Source: Cysteiniphilum litorale (GTDB lineage Bacteria > Pseudomonadota > Gammaproteobacteria > Francisellales > Francisellaceae). Taken from it: a stretch of 32,043 nucleotides of DNA. The stretch is from the NCBI RefSeq assembly GCF_003428165.1, contig NZ_QLIQ01000033.1, forward strand, positions 1 to 32,043, in the 5' to 3' direction. The position numbers and the translations under genes were made by a program. Position 1 is the first letter of the stretch. Each line of letters starts with the position of its first letter. The notes below the pieces were generated by a model. That model was given only the letters and a program-made list of their open reading frames with translations. It had not been told where the DNA came from and did no database searches. Shown here piece after piece: positions 7,740-16,036 of this stretch.

Positions 7740-7967
7740 TTAAAACAGGACGGCATTCTGTTCAATGGGTTGCAAGCGTAAATAGCCTTTGCCAAGGATT
7801 AAGACAGATTCACCAGAGAGTAGTTTTTGTTTGGCTAAATGGGCTTGATCGCCGAAATGAGTTAGACAGAATAGATTAACATCATTAAGACTTACACCCT
7901 GCTGAGTTGACCCATTAATGAGTGTGAACTTAATATTATCTGGTTTGATTTGACTCAAAAAAGGCAT
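7740..7967 (-). CDS. Uncharacterised small protein, 75-77 aa, first gene of a pair
   Basis: The family is not recognised. The frame opens with ATG at 7973, but the second ATG at 7967 is favoured because GGAT lies 9 bases upstream of it. The protein is beta-rich by eye (IKFTLINGS, ESVLILGKGYLRL), and its central helix AHLAKQKLLSGE is charged. There are no membrane segments. It ends 15 bases before the 130-aa gene, and the two are likely co-translated. The 60 bases upstream contain AT-rich sequence suited to a promoter, but no clear operator palindrome was seen. Confidence 0.55.
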   Translation of the reverse strand: MPFLSQIKPDNIKFTLINGSTQQGVSLNDVNLFCLTHFGDQAHLAKQKLLSGESVLILGKGYLRLQPIEQNAVLF

Positions 7968-8035
7968 TTTCATAATCCAAAAATATATACACCAACCTAT
8001 GATTATAGTAATACAAACTTACCATTAGTGACTCA

Positions 8036-8090
8036 CCCATTTTGAGTGAATTTGAAATTTTTAAGGTGAATTAAAAAATGGTACATGAAA
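8036..8090 (+). repeat. Dispersed repeat, copy A (probable IS terminus)
   Basis: The sequence ATTTTGAGTGAATTTGAAA followed by an AT-rich TTTTTAAGGTGAA and TACATGAAAC matches copy B at 12066-12115 over about 50 bp with few changes. Copy A lies about 55 bp before an IS5-type transposase relic, so it may be the left end of that element. No third copy was found. Confidence 0.6.
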
Positions 8091-8143
8091 CTTGTTTAAA
8101 ACCTACCGTAAGTAACGAATTTTAAAAAAAGATTTATACGTTT

Positions 8144-8397
8144 TTGCAAATGGTAAAAGGCATACATGTTAAAAAAACAGACGGTATTCGCCGTTTTATA
8201 GAGGCTATATATTATATTTATAACGCTTGCGTACTGGATGTCAAAGGCGGGTTTTGCCAAAGCAGTATGGTCATTTCAGAGCAGTTCGTAAGTGTTATAA
8301 AGAAGGCTGCACAACTAAGGTGTATACCTTTGTAGATACATTAGGGTTACCTATTAGATTTATTTTAACATCTTGTCAAGTCTATGACAGTACTTAA
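8144..8397 (+). pseudogene. Decayed IS5-type transposase fragment
   Basis: Two frames together give an IS5/IS1031-like transposase core. 8144-8217 encodes GIHVKKTDGIRRFIEAIYYI, matching the RRFLEAIxYI helix of these enzymes. From 8224, in a shifted frame, come RLRTGCQRRVLPKQYGHFRA, VRKCYKEG and TKVYTFVDTLGLPIRF, then ILTSCQVYDST and TAA at 8395. The FVDTLG aspartate corresponds to the first residue of the DDE triad. A frameshift near 8217, an early stop and the loss of everything after the first aspartate show the copy is dead. Confidence 0.8.
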
Positions 8398-8475
8398 TCT
8401 GAGTATTATTTGATATACTTGCAATAAGTTGTTACTTATATATACTATTACGTAAATGTCACATGAGAAAAAAAA

Positions 8476-9567
8476 ATGAAATATTTTCTAAGTATTATAT
8501 TAATATTAAATTATGTCAATGCGCAAGCAAGTAGCTGGGTCAATTTTAGTACAGAGATATGTAATAACAGTCCTATTGGTGAAAATTATTATATCGCGGC
8601 GTATCGACAATATCAGAGCAAAATCACAAGTTGCACTGGCGTAGATAATACTTGTTCTACGTTAGCTGACTCAAAATATCATATTGATCACATGAATAAT
8701 GCACCTGTAATCTTTAAACTTTCGCCTAGAGCTTGCTCAACAATAAATTATCAGATGTTAGTCAATGACCCTAACGTATTGGATTTTACTCAAGCCAAAG
8801 ATGATGACTTACAATTAATTGTTGCGACAGATGGTCAGTCTGGTAGTTATCTTAATAATTTTACTGTTGGAGGGCTAATATATCTTCATGGGAAGGCAGA
8901 TACAAGTTTGGTGGCAGAAATAGTCACCCCGTCTTTAGAAACTTCAATGATCAATTTAGCTGATTCTGAACTTTTAGATGCCCTAGGCTTAGGAGCACTT
9001 GTTATGGCTCCAATTTTTTCAGCAGGTCATGTTAATATATATCTAAAATTAACTACTACAGATAAGGATGATTTTTATCTAGCTGATAGCATAGGTGGTA
9101 ACAATGTAGTAAAAATTAGTCCTTTTGCGTCATACCCAAATTATAATAAGACGCCAACAATACACTTGGTAAATTTAAAACAAAATATAACACCATCAAA
9201 GAATATCCCTGCCGGTAGCTACACGACTATGTGTAAAAATATTAACTATACAAATGGACAATTAAATGCAGACTGCAATAATGGTTTGGATACTAGAAAC
9301 TATTCATTAAATTATATGGATAGTTGTCCTTCGGGGAGTCAAGTAATTTTTTTAGATAATAACTTACAATGTGAGCAAAAGTTACCCAACGGTTCTTATC
9401 AAAGCAGTTGTAGCAATGTAATATTTAAAAATGGGATATTGTCAGCAGATTGCGTAGAAAGAATTGGCAATTCATCTTGGAGCCAATCTAGTAATCTTGC
9501 TTATAATTTACGTTGTAAACCCAATAGTGTAAGCGCTCCACGAACCTCATCTAGAATACTGTTTTAA
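8476..9567 (+). pseudogene. Secreted cyanovirin-N-like lectin gene, 5' part, cut by IS66
   Basis: The protein begins with a signal peptide (MKYFLSIILILNYVNAQA, likely cut before SSWVN). Residues 20-240 are an unrecognised exported domain with several cysteines. From about 243 two cyanovirin-N (CVNH) half-repeats follow: AGSYTTMCKNINYTNGQL with NNLQC, then NGSYQSSCSNVIFKNGIL with the cysteine of ADC. CVNH domains are sugar-binding, typically mannose. The native frame ends at codon 351 (AGT, 9526-9528). The last 12 codons to the TAA at 9567 are IS66 sequence read through. The missing CVNH end (IEGALKCEN and stop) is found beyond the IS at 11960-11989. Removing the IS restores a 360-residue protein. 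The truncated product lacks the final cysteine and may be unstable. AT-rich promoter-like DNA precedes the ATG, which has only a weak GAG ribosome binding site. Confidence 0.8.
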
Positions 9568-9611
9568 ATCTGGCAAACTGATTGTATTGATAATACAAAG
9601 AGTTTTATCTC

Positions 9612-9914
9612 ATGACAGAAGAGCAATGGTATGAAGCCATCAAACGCTGGGAACAATCTGGCTTAACGCAACCTCAATTTTGCAAGCAACACGATATAGA
9701 CTACAGAATATTTAAACGCTGGCGCACCGAAGGATTAGCATCAGGGAGATTTAACCCCAGCACCAGATGGACAAATAAAAGTGAAAACGTCAGCTTTGCG
9801 AAAGTCACGACGCTACCCGATGAATTGCCTGAGACGACTTATCACGAAGGTTTAAACACTAAATTCATCGAAATAAATTTGCCGCACGGCATCCTGCTAA
9901 AGGTTCCTATGTAA
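9612..9914 (+). CDS. tnpA: IS66 TnpA accessory protein
   Basis: At 100 residues, this is the IS66 ORF1 product, required with TnpB for transposition. The N-terminal helix-turn-helix of the IS3/IS66 type is clear (EQWYEAIKRWEQSGLTQPQF, then CKQHDIDYRIFKRWR), with the usual S/T-Q-x-x-F-C-x-x-H pattern. The C-terminal tail ends with the conserved IEINLPHGILLKVP strand. The stop codon overlaps the tnpB start (TAATG), which gives translational coupling. It begins 83 bases inside the left end. Confidence 0.9.
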   Translation: MTEEQWYEAIKRWEQSGLTQPQFCKQHDIDYRIFKRWRTEGLASGRFNPSTRWTNKSENVSFAKVTTLPDELPETTYHEGLNTKFIEINLPHGILLKVPM

Positions 9915-10261
9915 TGCTTGTTGCAAAAACACCTATTTACATAGCCAACTTCCCAGTAGATATGCGTAAGTCCATTGATGGTTTAATGCTGCTTGCTGAA
10001 ACACATTTTTCATCGAACGTCACCGATGGTGCATATTATGTGTTTGGCAATAAGATTAAAGATAAAATCAAAATACTCTATTGGGATAAAAACGGCTTCG
10101 CACTGTGGTATAAACGACTGGAAAGTGAACGCTTTAAGTTGATCTATAGTGATAAATCAGAGGTAAATTTGTCTGCCAATCAACTGCAATGGTTACTCTC
10201 TGGCTTGGCTTACCAAAACCTGCAAGGACATGCTGAAAAAAGGTATGATATTTTTGCTTAA
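9914..10261 (+). CDS. tnpB: IS66 TnpB (Orf2) protein
   Basis: At 115 residues it is full length for the family. It contains the typical motifs PVDMRKSIDGLM near the start, VFGNKIKDKIKILYWDKNGF in the middle and the WYKRLESERFK segment, and ends before tnpC with a 73-base spacer. The biochemical role of TnpB in IS66 transposition is not known in detail. The start overlaps the tnpA stop. Confidence 0.92.
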   Translation: MLVAKTPIYIANFPVDMRKSIDGLMLLAETHFSSNVTDGAYYVFGNKIKDKIKILYWDKNGFALWYKRLESERFKLIYSDKSEVNLSANQLQWLLSGLAYQNLQGHAEKRYDIFA

Positions 10262-10334
10262 AAGCTAATTAAAATAAGGCTTTTAAAGGGTTTTTATGGT
10301 ATAATTTCCGCATTGAAACTAAGGGTTTTTTGAT

Positions 10335-11903
10335 GTGACTAGCAGTGAGATGGAAGCTTTAATGCATCGTGTTAAAGAGCTTGAAAATACGGTTCACGCG
10401 CATCAAATTTCCCTTGCCGCTAAGGACGTCCTTATTGAGCAATTAAAGGAAGCATTAAAAATTGCTTTGGCTCGTAAATATGGGCGGTCTGCTGAAAGCT
10501 ATGTTGATCCCAATCAAATCGATTTATTTGATGAGGCTGAAACAGGCGTCATTATTGATAATGATTCTGGTGAGGTGATTAATGTACCAGGTCACACGAG
10601 AACCAAAAAGCGTGGCAAACGCCAACCACTACCTGATTATCTACCACGTGAAATTGTTGAACATAAGCTGCCTGATAGTGAGCTTATACTTCCCAATGGT
10701 TTGCGCTATGAAATTATTGGCAAAGAAGAATCTGAGCAACTGGATGTTATCCCGCAAGACGTTCGTGTCATCAAACATGTTCGCTATAAGTATGCGGTTA
10801 AAGGATATGAAGAATATGGTGTTAAAACGGCTGCTATTACAGGTCAGGTGATTCCTAAATCAATTGCATCTAATGGCTTATTGGCGCACATTGTCCAAGC
10901 CAAGTATAGCTATCATTTACCGTTATACCGTCAGCAAAGAATATGGCAAGAGCTGGAAGTTGACTTATCACGGGCTAGTATGTGCCGTTGGATGATATTG
11001 TTAGGGGAAAAGGTTGCACCTGTTGTAGATGATATTATGGCGCAAATGAAGCAGTTGCCGTATATGCAAGCAGATGAAACGCCCGTTATCGTCTTAAAGG
11101 ACAAAGATCATCCGGCAGGACCATATAAAGGTTATATGTGGGTTTATAACAATTCTGAAGGTTGCGTATACAAATATGCATCCCGCTCAGGAGAACATGT
11201 AAAGTCTGAGCTTGATGATTATCAAGGCTATGTCCAAAGTGATGCTTATGCTGGCTATAATATTTTATTTGGCGAAGACAGCAATCGAATCAATGTAGGT
11301 TGCTGGGCACATGCAAGACGTAAATATATGGATGTGATTAAAGCATTAGGCAAAAATGCACCTAAAGGGGTAGCGCATGAAATCATTGAGCTTATTGCCA
11401 AGTTATATGCAATAGAAAGTCGGGCAGTGAAAGACGGTCTTACACATCAACAACTTAAAGAGCAAAGGCAATTAAAAGCAAAACCTATTTTAAACACCAT
11501 CAAAAATAGGTTAGATGACATTATCCATCGCACACCACCAAAGGGTTTACTTGGAAAGGCAATTGGTTATACCCTTAATAATTGGAAGAGTTTATTGGTT
11601 TACATCGAGGAAGGTTATATCCCGATAGATAACAATGCGACTGAAAACAAAATAAGACCATTTGCCGTAGGACGTAAAAACTGGCTCTTTACAGGTCACT
11701 GTGAGAGTGCCAAAGCCAGTGCCAATTTATTTACACTGGTTGAAAACGCTAAACTTTACAACCTCAAGGTGTTTGATTACTTAAGGTATGTCTTCGATCG
11801 CATTGGTGATGCCAAAACGGATAAAGATTATGAAATGCTTACACCAAAATATGCTTCAGCACATTTACCTAAATTAAAATCTGCCCAGAAGAGGACGGCA
11901 TAG
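10335..11903 (+). CDS. tnpC: IS66 TnpC transposase (DDE type)
   Basis: A 522-residue transposase starting at GTG. The N-terminal coiled coil (MEALMHRVKELENTVHAHQI) and the LARKYGRSAES motif come first. The DDE catalytic residues are visible as QADETPV (first D), QSDAYAGYN (second D) and DNNATENKIRPFAVGRKNWL (E). The segment that usually holds a CxxC zinc finger (VRYKYAVKGYEEYGV) has no cysteines here, a deviation from many IS66 transposases. The frame is open to its stop at 11901-11903, and the right end of the IS lies 54 bases further on, so the copy could be active. Confidence 0.92.
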   Translation: MTSSEMEALMHRVKELENTVHAHQISLAAKDVLIEQLKEALKIALARKYGRSAESYVDPNQIDLFDEAETGVIIDNDSGEVINVPGHTRTKKRGKRQPLPDYLPREIVEHKLPDSELILPNGLRYEIIGKEESEQLDVIPQDVRVIKHVRYKYAVKGYEEYGVKTAAITGQVIPKSIASNGLLAHIVQAKYSYHLPLYRQQRIWQELEVDLSRASMCRWMILLGEKVAPVVDDIMAQMKQLPYMQADETPVIVLKDKDHPAGPYKGYMWVYNNSEGCVYKYASRSGEHVKSELDDYQGYVQSDAYAGYNILFGEDSNRINVGCWAHARRKYMDVIKALGKNAPKGVAHEIIELIAKLYAIESRAVKDGLTHQQLKEQRQLKAKPILNTIKNRLDDIIHRTPPKGLLGKAIGYTLNNWKSLLVYIEEGYIPIDNNATENKIRPFAVGRKNWLFTGHCESAKASANLFTLVENAKLYNLKVFDYLRYVFDRIGDAKTDKDYEMLTPKYASAHLPKLKSAQKRTA

Positions 11904-11957
11904 ACATGCGTAGTATATTGTTTGCTAGATAAATAGGTGGGTTTATGGAGCGCTTAC

Positions 11958-11989
11958 ATATTGAGGGTGCATTGAAGTGTGAGAACTAA
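11958..11989 (+). pseudogene. 3' end of the lectin gene beyond IS66
   Basis: Codons from 11960 read IEGALKCEN followed by TAA at 11987. This is the standard final strand of a CVNH domain (I-x-G-x-L-x-C). Joined to codon 351 at 9528 it gives KPNS-IEGALKCEN in frame. The two bases 11958-11959 (AT) are left over and no target duplication is present. Confidence 0.7.
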
Positions 11990-12065
11990 TTGTAACGGGT
12001 CAGAGCGATTATAAAAAGCGAATTGCTAATGTGACAAGAAGGTGCGTGAACACCGTGAGACTTGC

Positions 12066-12115
12066 CTATTTTGAGTGAATTTGAAACTTTTTAGGTGAAA
12101 AAATAGTATACGAAC
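12066..12115 (+). repeat. Dispersed repeat, copy B
   Basis: This copy begins TATTTTGAGTGAATTTGAAA and continues CTTTTTAGGTGAA, then AAAATAGTATACGAACC. It aligns with copy A at 8036-8090, including the spacing of TTTTTaGGTGAA. It lies directly after the stop of the LuxR gene (convergent), without an adjacent transposase, and looks like an isolated element end. Confidence 0.6.
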
Positions 12116-12937
12116 CTAGTCTACTGATGGAATATAACTAAAAAAAAAGCGCTCAAGTCCATCCCATCCATGGTCAATTAGGTAGCGTCTTAGTGATTTT
12201 TTATCATTACAGTAAGTTTTACTACGAATAATTTTGAGATGTGTGGACACTGTATTTATGGACTTATTTAACATTTTGGCTATTTGACTTGCACTGCAAC
12301 CACTAGCGTATAATATAAGCACTTCAAACTCTCTGTCGCTGAGATCAAAGCTAGCATTTTCCTGCAATAATTCGTGTGCATAACTTCGTTTGATTTGATC
12401 ATAAGGTGGTAGATGTTCTCCAAACTTAACAACATTTTCTGTTTTTAGCCCATCAATAATAATTTCTTTGGCTTTCTCGTTAAAATAGCTAATAAATTTT
12501 AAAAGCTTTGCTCTTTGTAAATCATAGAAACGATAAGCTTCATCAGCATGTTTTTTGTTTGCATAAAAGCTATACTGATAATATTTGTTTTGATGTTGAT
12601 CTCGGTAGATAAAATCAATTCTTGCATCCATATCAAAATTTTCGCGTGCATCTTCAGCTGCTTCAGAAATATATTGGCTTTTATTCCTTTTCCAGTAATT
12701 AATTCCAGTAATCAGCCTATGTTTAGCTATTTTGGCTACATCATATTTTTTATAGGAATGCCTAACCCATTCTTCAGGACATGCGCAAAAATCACTCGAT
12801 GTACCATTGCAATGATTGATTATTAAAGATGAAAAATGAATATTTGTTTCCTGAGTAAACTTTGCTGAAATTTTCCTGATACTTGGGATAATTCGTATAA
12901 TATGCGAATTTGCATCCAATTTTTTTGCATCGATCAT
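12116..12937 (-). CDS. LuxR-type transcription regulator
   Basis: A 273-residue regulator with the DNA-binding domain at about residues 195-260. LSDREFEVLILYASGCSAS, then QIAKMLNKSINTVSTHLKII is a textbook LuxR/FixJ helix-turn-helix, with the SxREfEVLxL start and the conserved G and T-V-x-T-H residues. The N-terminal 190 residues are a separate domain with a CACPEEWVRHSY stretch and a helical middle. They resemble a small-molecule or PAS-like input domain only in size, since no phospho-acceptor or autoinducer pocket is recognised. The ATG overlaps the transporter stop (ATGA), so transporter and regulator are translated together. This suggests the regulator controls, or is informed by, uptake of the transported solute. 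Confidence 0.85.
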   Translation of the reverse strand: MIDAKKLDANSHIIRIIPSIRKISAKFTQETNIHFSSLIINHCNGTSSDFCACPEEWVRHSYKKYDVAKIAKHRLITGINYWKRNKSQYISEAAEDARENFDMDARIDFIYRDQHQNKYYQYSFYANKKHADEAYRFYDLQRAKLLKFISYFNEKAKEIIIDGLKTENVVKFGEHLPPYDQIKRSYAHELLQENASFDLSDREFEVLILYASGCSASQIAKMLNKSINTVSTHLKIIRSKTYCNDKKSLRRYLIDHGWDGLERFFFSYIPSVD

Positions 12938-14172
12938 GATTTCGTTACTCCTCGGAAATGAATTTTATCAACATTCAGAACTATGAGAGATATCACCACG
13001 GATAAAATAAAATAAATAACTGGAGCCATTTTAGTATTTAATAGAATTGATAATGCTTCGTTAACACTTGGGGTAAATGATCCAATTAAAATTGATAGAG
13101 AAAAAGCTATTCCAAGAATAGATATGCGATGATCTATTGGACAATCTCTTAAGAACATCGGTGCATAGGCAGATGCAAGCAACGCTAAAGCCGTTGACAT
13201 TGTGAAGCAAGCCAATAGCAGTAATGGTATGTTGCCAAATACTAAACAGTAGTATAATGGAGCAGAAATGAATATCAATATCCATAGTGTGATGTTTGAA
13301 GATTTTTTCAATCCGATTTTGTCTGCAACAAAACCCATAATTGGTAACATAATAACAAAGACAAGAACAACCGAAAAATGTATCATTGTTGCTTGGAAAT
13401 CAGATAATTTAAGTGCCGAATTCTTGAAAATAGTCACTTTGTTAAAGAGCATAATGGTATAATACAGGAAGTTTAGACTAGACATATAAAGCATTATTTT
13501 GATGATATTTTTCCAGTGATGCCTTAACGTATAGAATGAGTAATGACTATATTGTGGTTTGGTTTCAATGGTACTAATCCGTATGTAGCCAATGATAAAA
13601 GTAAATAATACGGAAATACCAAAACATAACCGCCACCCCCACGCATGAACCTCTTTCACATCTAATATACTATGTAATAGAGTGATAATTAGTATGCCTA
13701 TAACTAATCCTGAATTAGACACAACATCCCATAAACTGCTATAGGTAGCTTTTCTATTGTCAGGGGCTACTTCGTATAACATAACCATTATTGTCGGAAG
13801 TTCACCACTGAAAGCAAGGCCTTGAATTAACCTGAATAACAGGATGATTATTGTAGATGCGATGCCTATGCTCTGATATGTTGGTACACAAGCCATTCCT
13901 GCAGAAACTATAGACATCATTGTTAACGTTGTTATTAAAACTACCTTTCTGCCATATTTATCGCCTATGTAACCCCATAAAACGGCGCCAAAAGGTCTTA
14001 CAAAAAAACTAATCGAAAAAATTAAAAAAGCTGCTAGTAGTGAATGCTTAAAATCATCAGGAAAAAATATTTTAGCAAAAACGGGGGCAAGTAGACCGTA
14101 TAAAACTACATCATAGGACTCTAATATACCACTGATTACAATGGGGAAAACCTTTTTCTTATTTGTTTCCAT
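12934..14172 (-). CDS. MFS transporter, metabolite:H+ symporter type
   Basis: An inner-membrane secondary transporter of about 412 residues with some 12 hydrophobic segments. The loop after helix 2 reads RPFGAVLWGYIGDKYGRK, the major-facilitator signature in the form typical of ProP/ShiA-like metabolite-proton symporters. GLAFSGELPTIMVMLYE and the mid-protein charged loop fit the same family. Later helices include PIMGFVADKIGLKK, the second copy of the loop motif. The frame is open to a TTG at 14319, but homologous proteins start near METNKKKVF (ATG 14172). MATRAVSL (ATG 14196) is an alternative. No strong ribosome binding site is visible at either. The substrate cannot be read from the sequence. 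The stop overlaps the LuxR start. Confidence 0.85.
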   Translation of the reverse strand: METNKKKVFPIVISGILESYDVVLYGLLAPVFAKIFFPDDFKHSLLAAFLIFSISFFVRPFGAVLWGYIGDKYGRKVVLITTLTMMSIVSAGMACVPTYQSIGIASTIIILLFRLIQGLAFSGELPTIMVMLYEVAPDNRKATYSSLWDVVSNSGLVIGILIITLLHSILDVKEVHAWGWRLCFGISVLFTFIIGYIRISTIETKPQYSHYSFYTLRHHWKNIIKIMLYMSSLNFLYYTIMLFNKVTIFKNSALKLSDFQATMIHFSVVLVFVIMLPIMGFVADKIGLKKSSNITLWILIFISAPLYYCLVFGNIPLLLLACFTMSTALALLASAYAPMFLRDCPIDHRISILGIAFSLSILIGSFTPSVNEALSILLNTKMAPVIYFILSVVISLIVLNVDKIHFRGVTKS

Positions 14173-14476
14173 AAGCGATACAGCACGGGTCGCCATAAAT
14201 ATGACCAAAACCCACCATTGCTCCTTATAGTTTTGTGCACAAAACGCCAAAAAAACAAAGTTACAGCAAGAACTCAGATTTATAATTGGCAACCAAATCT
14301 TTCCATTACTTGTGGTCAAACCCTAGCACATCAGGGAAAATATAACTTAAACATAAATGTATTAATTTGCTTCTGAATGTATAAAACCAGACGAAACGCC
14401 AGTTGCTTTTTAAGGCTTCATAAACGACTATCATTGACTTTAGCCGTGTATATTACCTATCTTGTCTAATAAGCAT

Positions 14477-14827
14477 ATGAAGAACCTAATTATGGTCGCT
14501 GAACGTAAACACATTAAAAATGACGTTAATATGCTTAACCAAATTGTGCATTTGCTCAATTATAAAAAGAAAACCTTTATTGAGTAATCCAGTGAAGCAG
14601 ACTTCAATAATGCCATTGATTATATAAACAAAACGATAGCCAAGCTTGAGGATAAAAGGCAAAAATTACCGATAAGGTATAGGTATACTGGGGTGTTTTA
14701 TTTGAAGAAACCTTATACGGTGCCGAGTGAGTCAGTAAAGATTAAAGTGGCTGCATTCATGTATGCTAAGAATTTCTACAAAGTGTCGGAAAAACCGACG
14801 TTTAAATTGAAAAATCCATCATTTTGA
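14477..14827 (+). pseudogene. Unknown 116-codon gene with an internal stop
   Basis: From ATG 14477 the frame reads MKNLIMVAERKHIKNDVNML and continues to KKKTFIE. It meets TAA at 14585-14587, then stays open for 79 more codons (SSEADFNNAIDYINKTIAKL, then RYRYTGVFYLKKPYTV) to TGA at 14825. The composition and codon use on both sides of the stop are coding-like, so this is one gene with a nonsense mutation. The family is not recognised. It lies in the gap between the transporter and the next plus-strand gene. Confidence 0.6.
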
Positions 14828-14923
14828 CTAAATTGAGAAATCACGTATTTCAATGGATGCTAAATCGATTCAGAGTTAATAATATTTATCAATATGTATT
14901 TGTATTATGGGTGGGGTTAAAAT

Positions 14924-15817
14924 ATGCCTAATGCAGCATCTGAAAGTAGAAAAATTGCCAAAACTATAGGGTTTAATGTAGATAGTATTGCAGATAATGG
15001 AATATATGCATATCTGAATGGGAAGACTGACCATGATGGGCATTCTTGTTTTTGGGTAAGAAAAGATGATAAGGTCAGAGTCATTGAGTTAATGCTACTT
15101 CTTCGTAGTCAACAAAGAGAGTTATGCAAGGGTGAAATTGAATTACCAGTACCAAAAGTTAAAGATCCTGATTTTGGTATTTTTGATCATAATGACTCTA
15201 TGAAACTGTTTGAATGCAAATATCCAAATTCGAAGATACAGCATGTAGCGGGTAAAGGAAATTTATTTAAATTAAATTTGGATGAAGTTACGCTTAATAC
15301 TTATATAAAACATGAAAATGAAAAAATACGTAGCTCTGAATTAAACTATAAACAATACACATGTAACACCTATGTGAGAAATATATTAAGCGGGCTGCAA
15401 AAAGAATTATGTCATGATAATGCATCTGATAATGCATCTGATAATCGAAAATTTTTACAAGGGCTATGTCAAAAAGCATCTACAAAGGTTCATGGTCGTT
15501 GGTTTTTAAATATTGCAGGAAAAGAGGTAGATACAGGAATCGGAAAGTATGTTGTTCCAGATAATATTGCCAAAGCCATTGAAGCAAACAAAAAAAATAT
15601 TTATTTGAAACCTGATGAGTATCAAGAAAAACTAATCAGTAGTATTGCTCAAATGACAAATGACATCAAGCCATCCTTAAACCGAGATAAATGGACTGAA
15701 AATTTATATAAGCAAGCTAAGGCTGAAAAAAAATCTGTGCCCGTTTCGATTTTCTTTGAGCAGATAATAAGCGAAACACATCAGTCTAATGAGACAAATC
15801 ATGCCCAGAAATTATAA
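14924..15817 (+). CDS. Uncharacterised protein, 297 aa
   Basis: The family is not recognised. The ATG at 14924 follows GGTGGGGTTAAAAT, an acceptable ribosome binding site. The protein is hydrophilic, with no signal peptide or membrane segment. It has histidines in TDHDGHSCFWVRKDD near residue 37 and a cysteine in YKQYTCNTYVRNIL near 145. The latter recalls cysteine-peptidase-like cores, but the catalytic set cannot be verified. A tandem DNAS repeat (12-bp DNA repeat TGATAATGCATC) sits at about 168-175. The C-terminus is polar and charged. Size, composition and isolation fit a host-directed effector, which is speculation. Confidence 0.6.
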   Translation: MPNAASESRKIAKTIGFNVDSIADNGIYAYLNGKTDHDGHSCFWVRKDDKVRVIELMLLLRSQQRELCKGEIELPVPKVKDPDFGIFDHNDSMKLFECKYPNSKIQHVAGKGNLFKLNLDEVTLNTYIKHENEKIRSSELNYKQYTCNTYVRNILSGLQKELCHDNASDNASDNRKFLQGLCQKASTKVHGRWFLNIAGKEVDTGIGKYVVPDNIAKAIEANKKNIYLKPDEYQEKLISSIAQMTNDIKPSLNRDKWTENLYKQAKAEKKSVPVSIFFEQIISETHQSNETNHAQKL

Positions 15818-15901
15818 ACTGATAAAACATAAGTTTTATGAAAGTGCTCAAAGCCTTAATATTAAAACGCTGCAAAATTAACGTAATAGCAGATATGGTT
15901 A

Positions 15902-15982
15902 ATGCCTAATGCTAATAATGATAACGGTGTAACCGCATCTGATACAATAAATGCGTTTGAAATTTCAAGGATTGCTTGTTAA
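15902..15982 (+). CDS. Short frame resembling the start of the preceding gene
   Basis: ATG at 15902 opens a 26-codon frame, MPNANNDNGVTASDTINAFE, then ISRIAC and a stop. The first codons (ATGCCTAATGC) repeat those of the 297-aa gene at 14924 (ATGCCTAATGCAGCATCTG). GCATCTGA is also shared further in. It may be the remains of a tandem duplicate of that gene. It could equally be chance. Confidence 0.25.
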   Translation: MPNANNDNGVTASDTINAFEISRIAC

Positions 15983-16036
15983 ATGAGGTGGATTCATACA
16001 ATAAGAAAGTGACTTGATATGATTTAAAACGTAAAA

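Larger units (their letters stand above)
9529..11957 (+). mobile_element. IS66-family insertion sequence, 2429 bp, complete
   Basis: The ends are inverted: GTAAGCGCTCCA at 9529-9540 and its complement ending at 11957. AACC is also shared at positions 15-18 of each end. Starting with GTAAGCG is characteristic of IS66. Inside are tnpA, tnpB and tnpC in the standard order, all open. The flanks (CCAATAGT left, ATATTGAG right) are not an 8-bp duplication, which IS66 normally makes. The lectin reading frame nevertheless resumes directly on the right side after two extra bases. Confidence 0.9.

Noticed and set aside
9529-9567. The last 12 codons of the secreted protein as its natural C-terminus
   Set aside because: They start exactly at the IS66 end GTAAGCG, and the true lectin end is found beyond the IS.
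12548-12826. A plus-strand hydrophobic protein of 92 residues
   Set aside because: It is the complement of the LuxR-type gene, has no ribosome binding site and overlaps it entirely.
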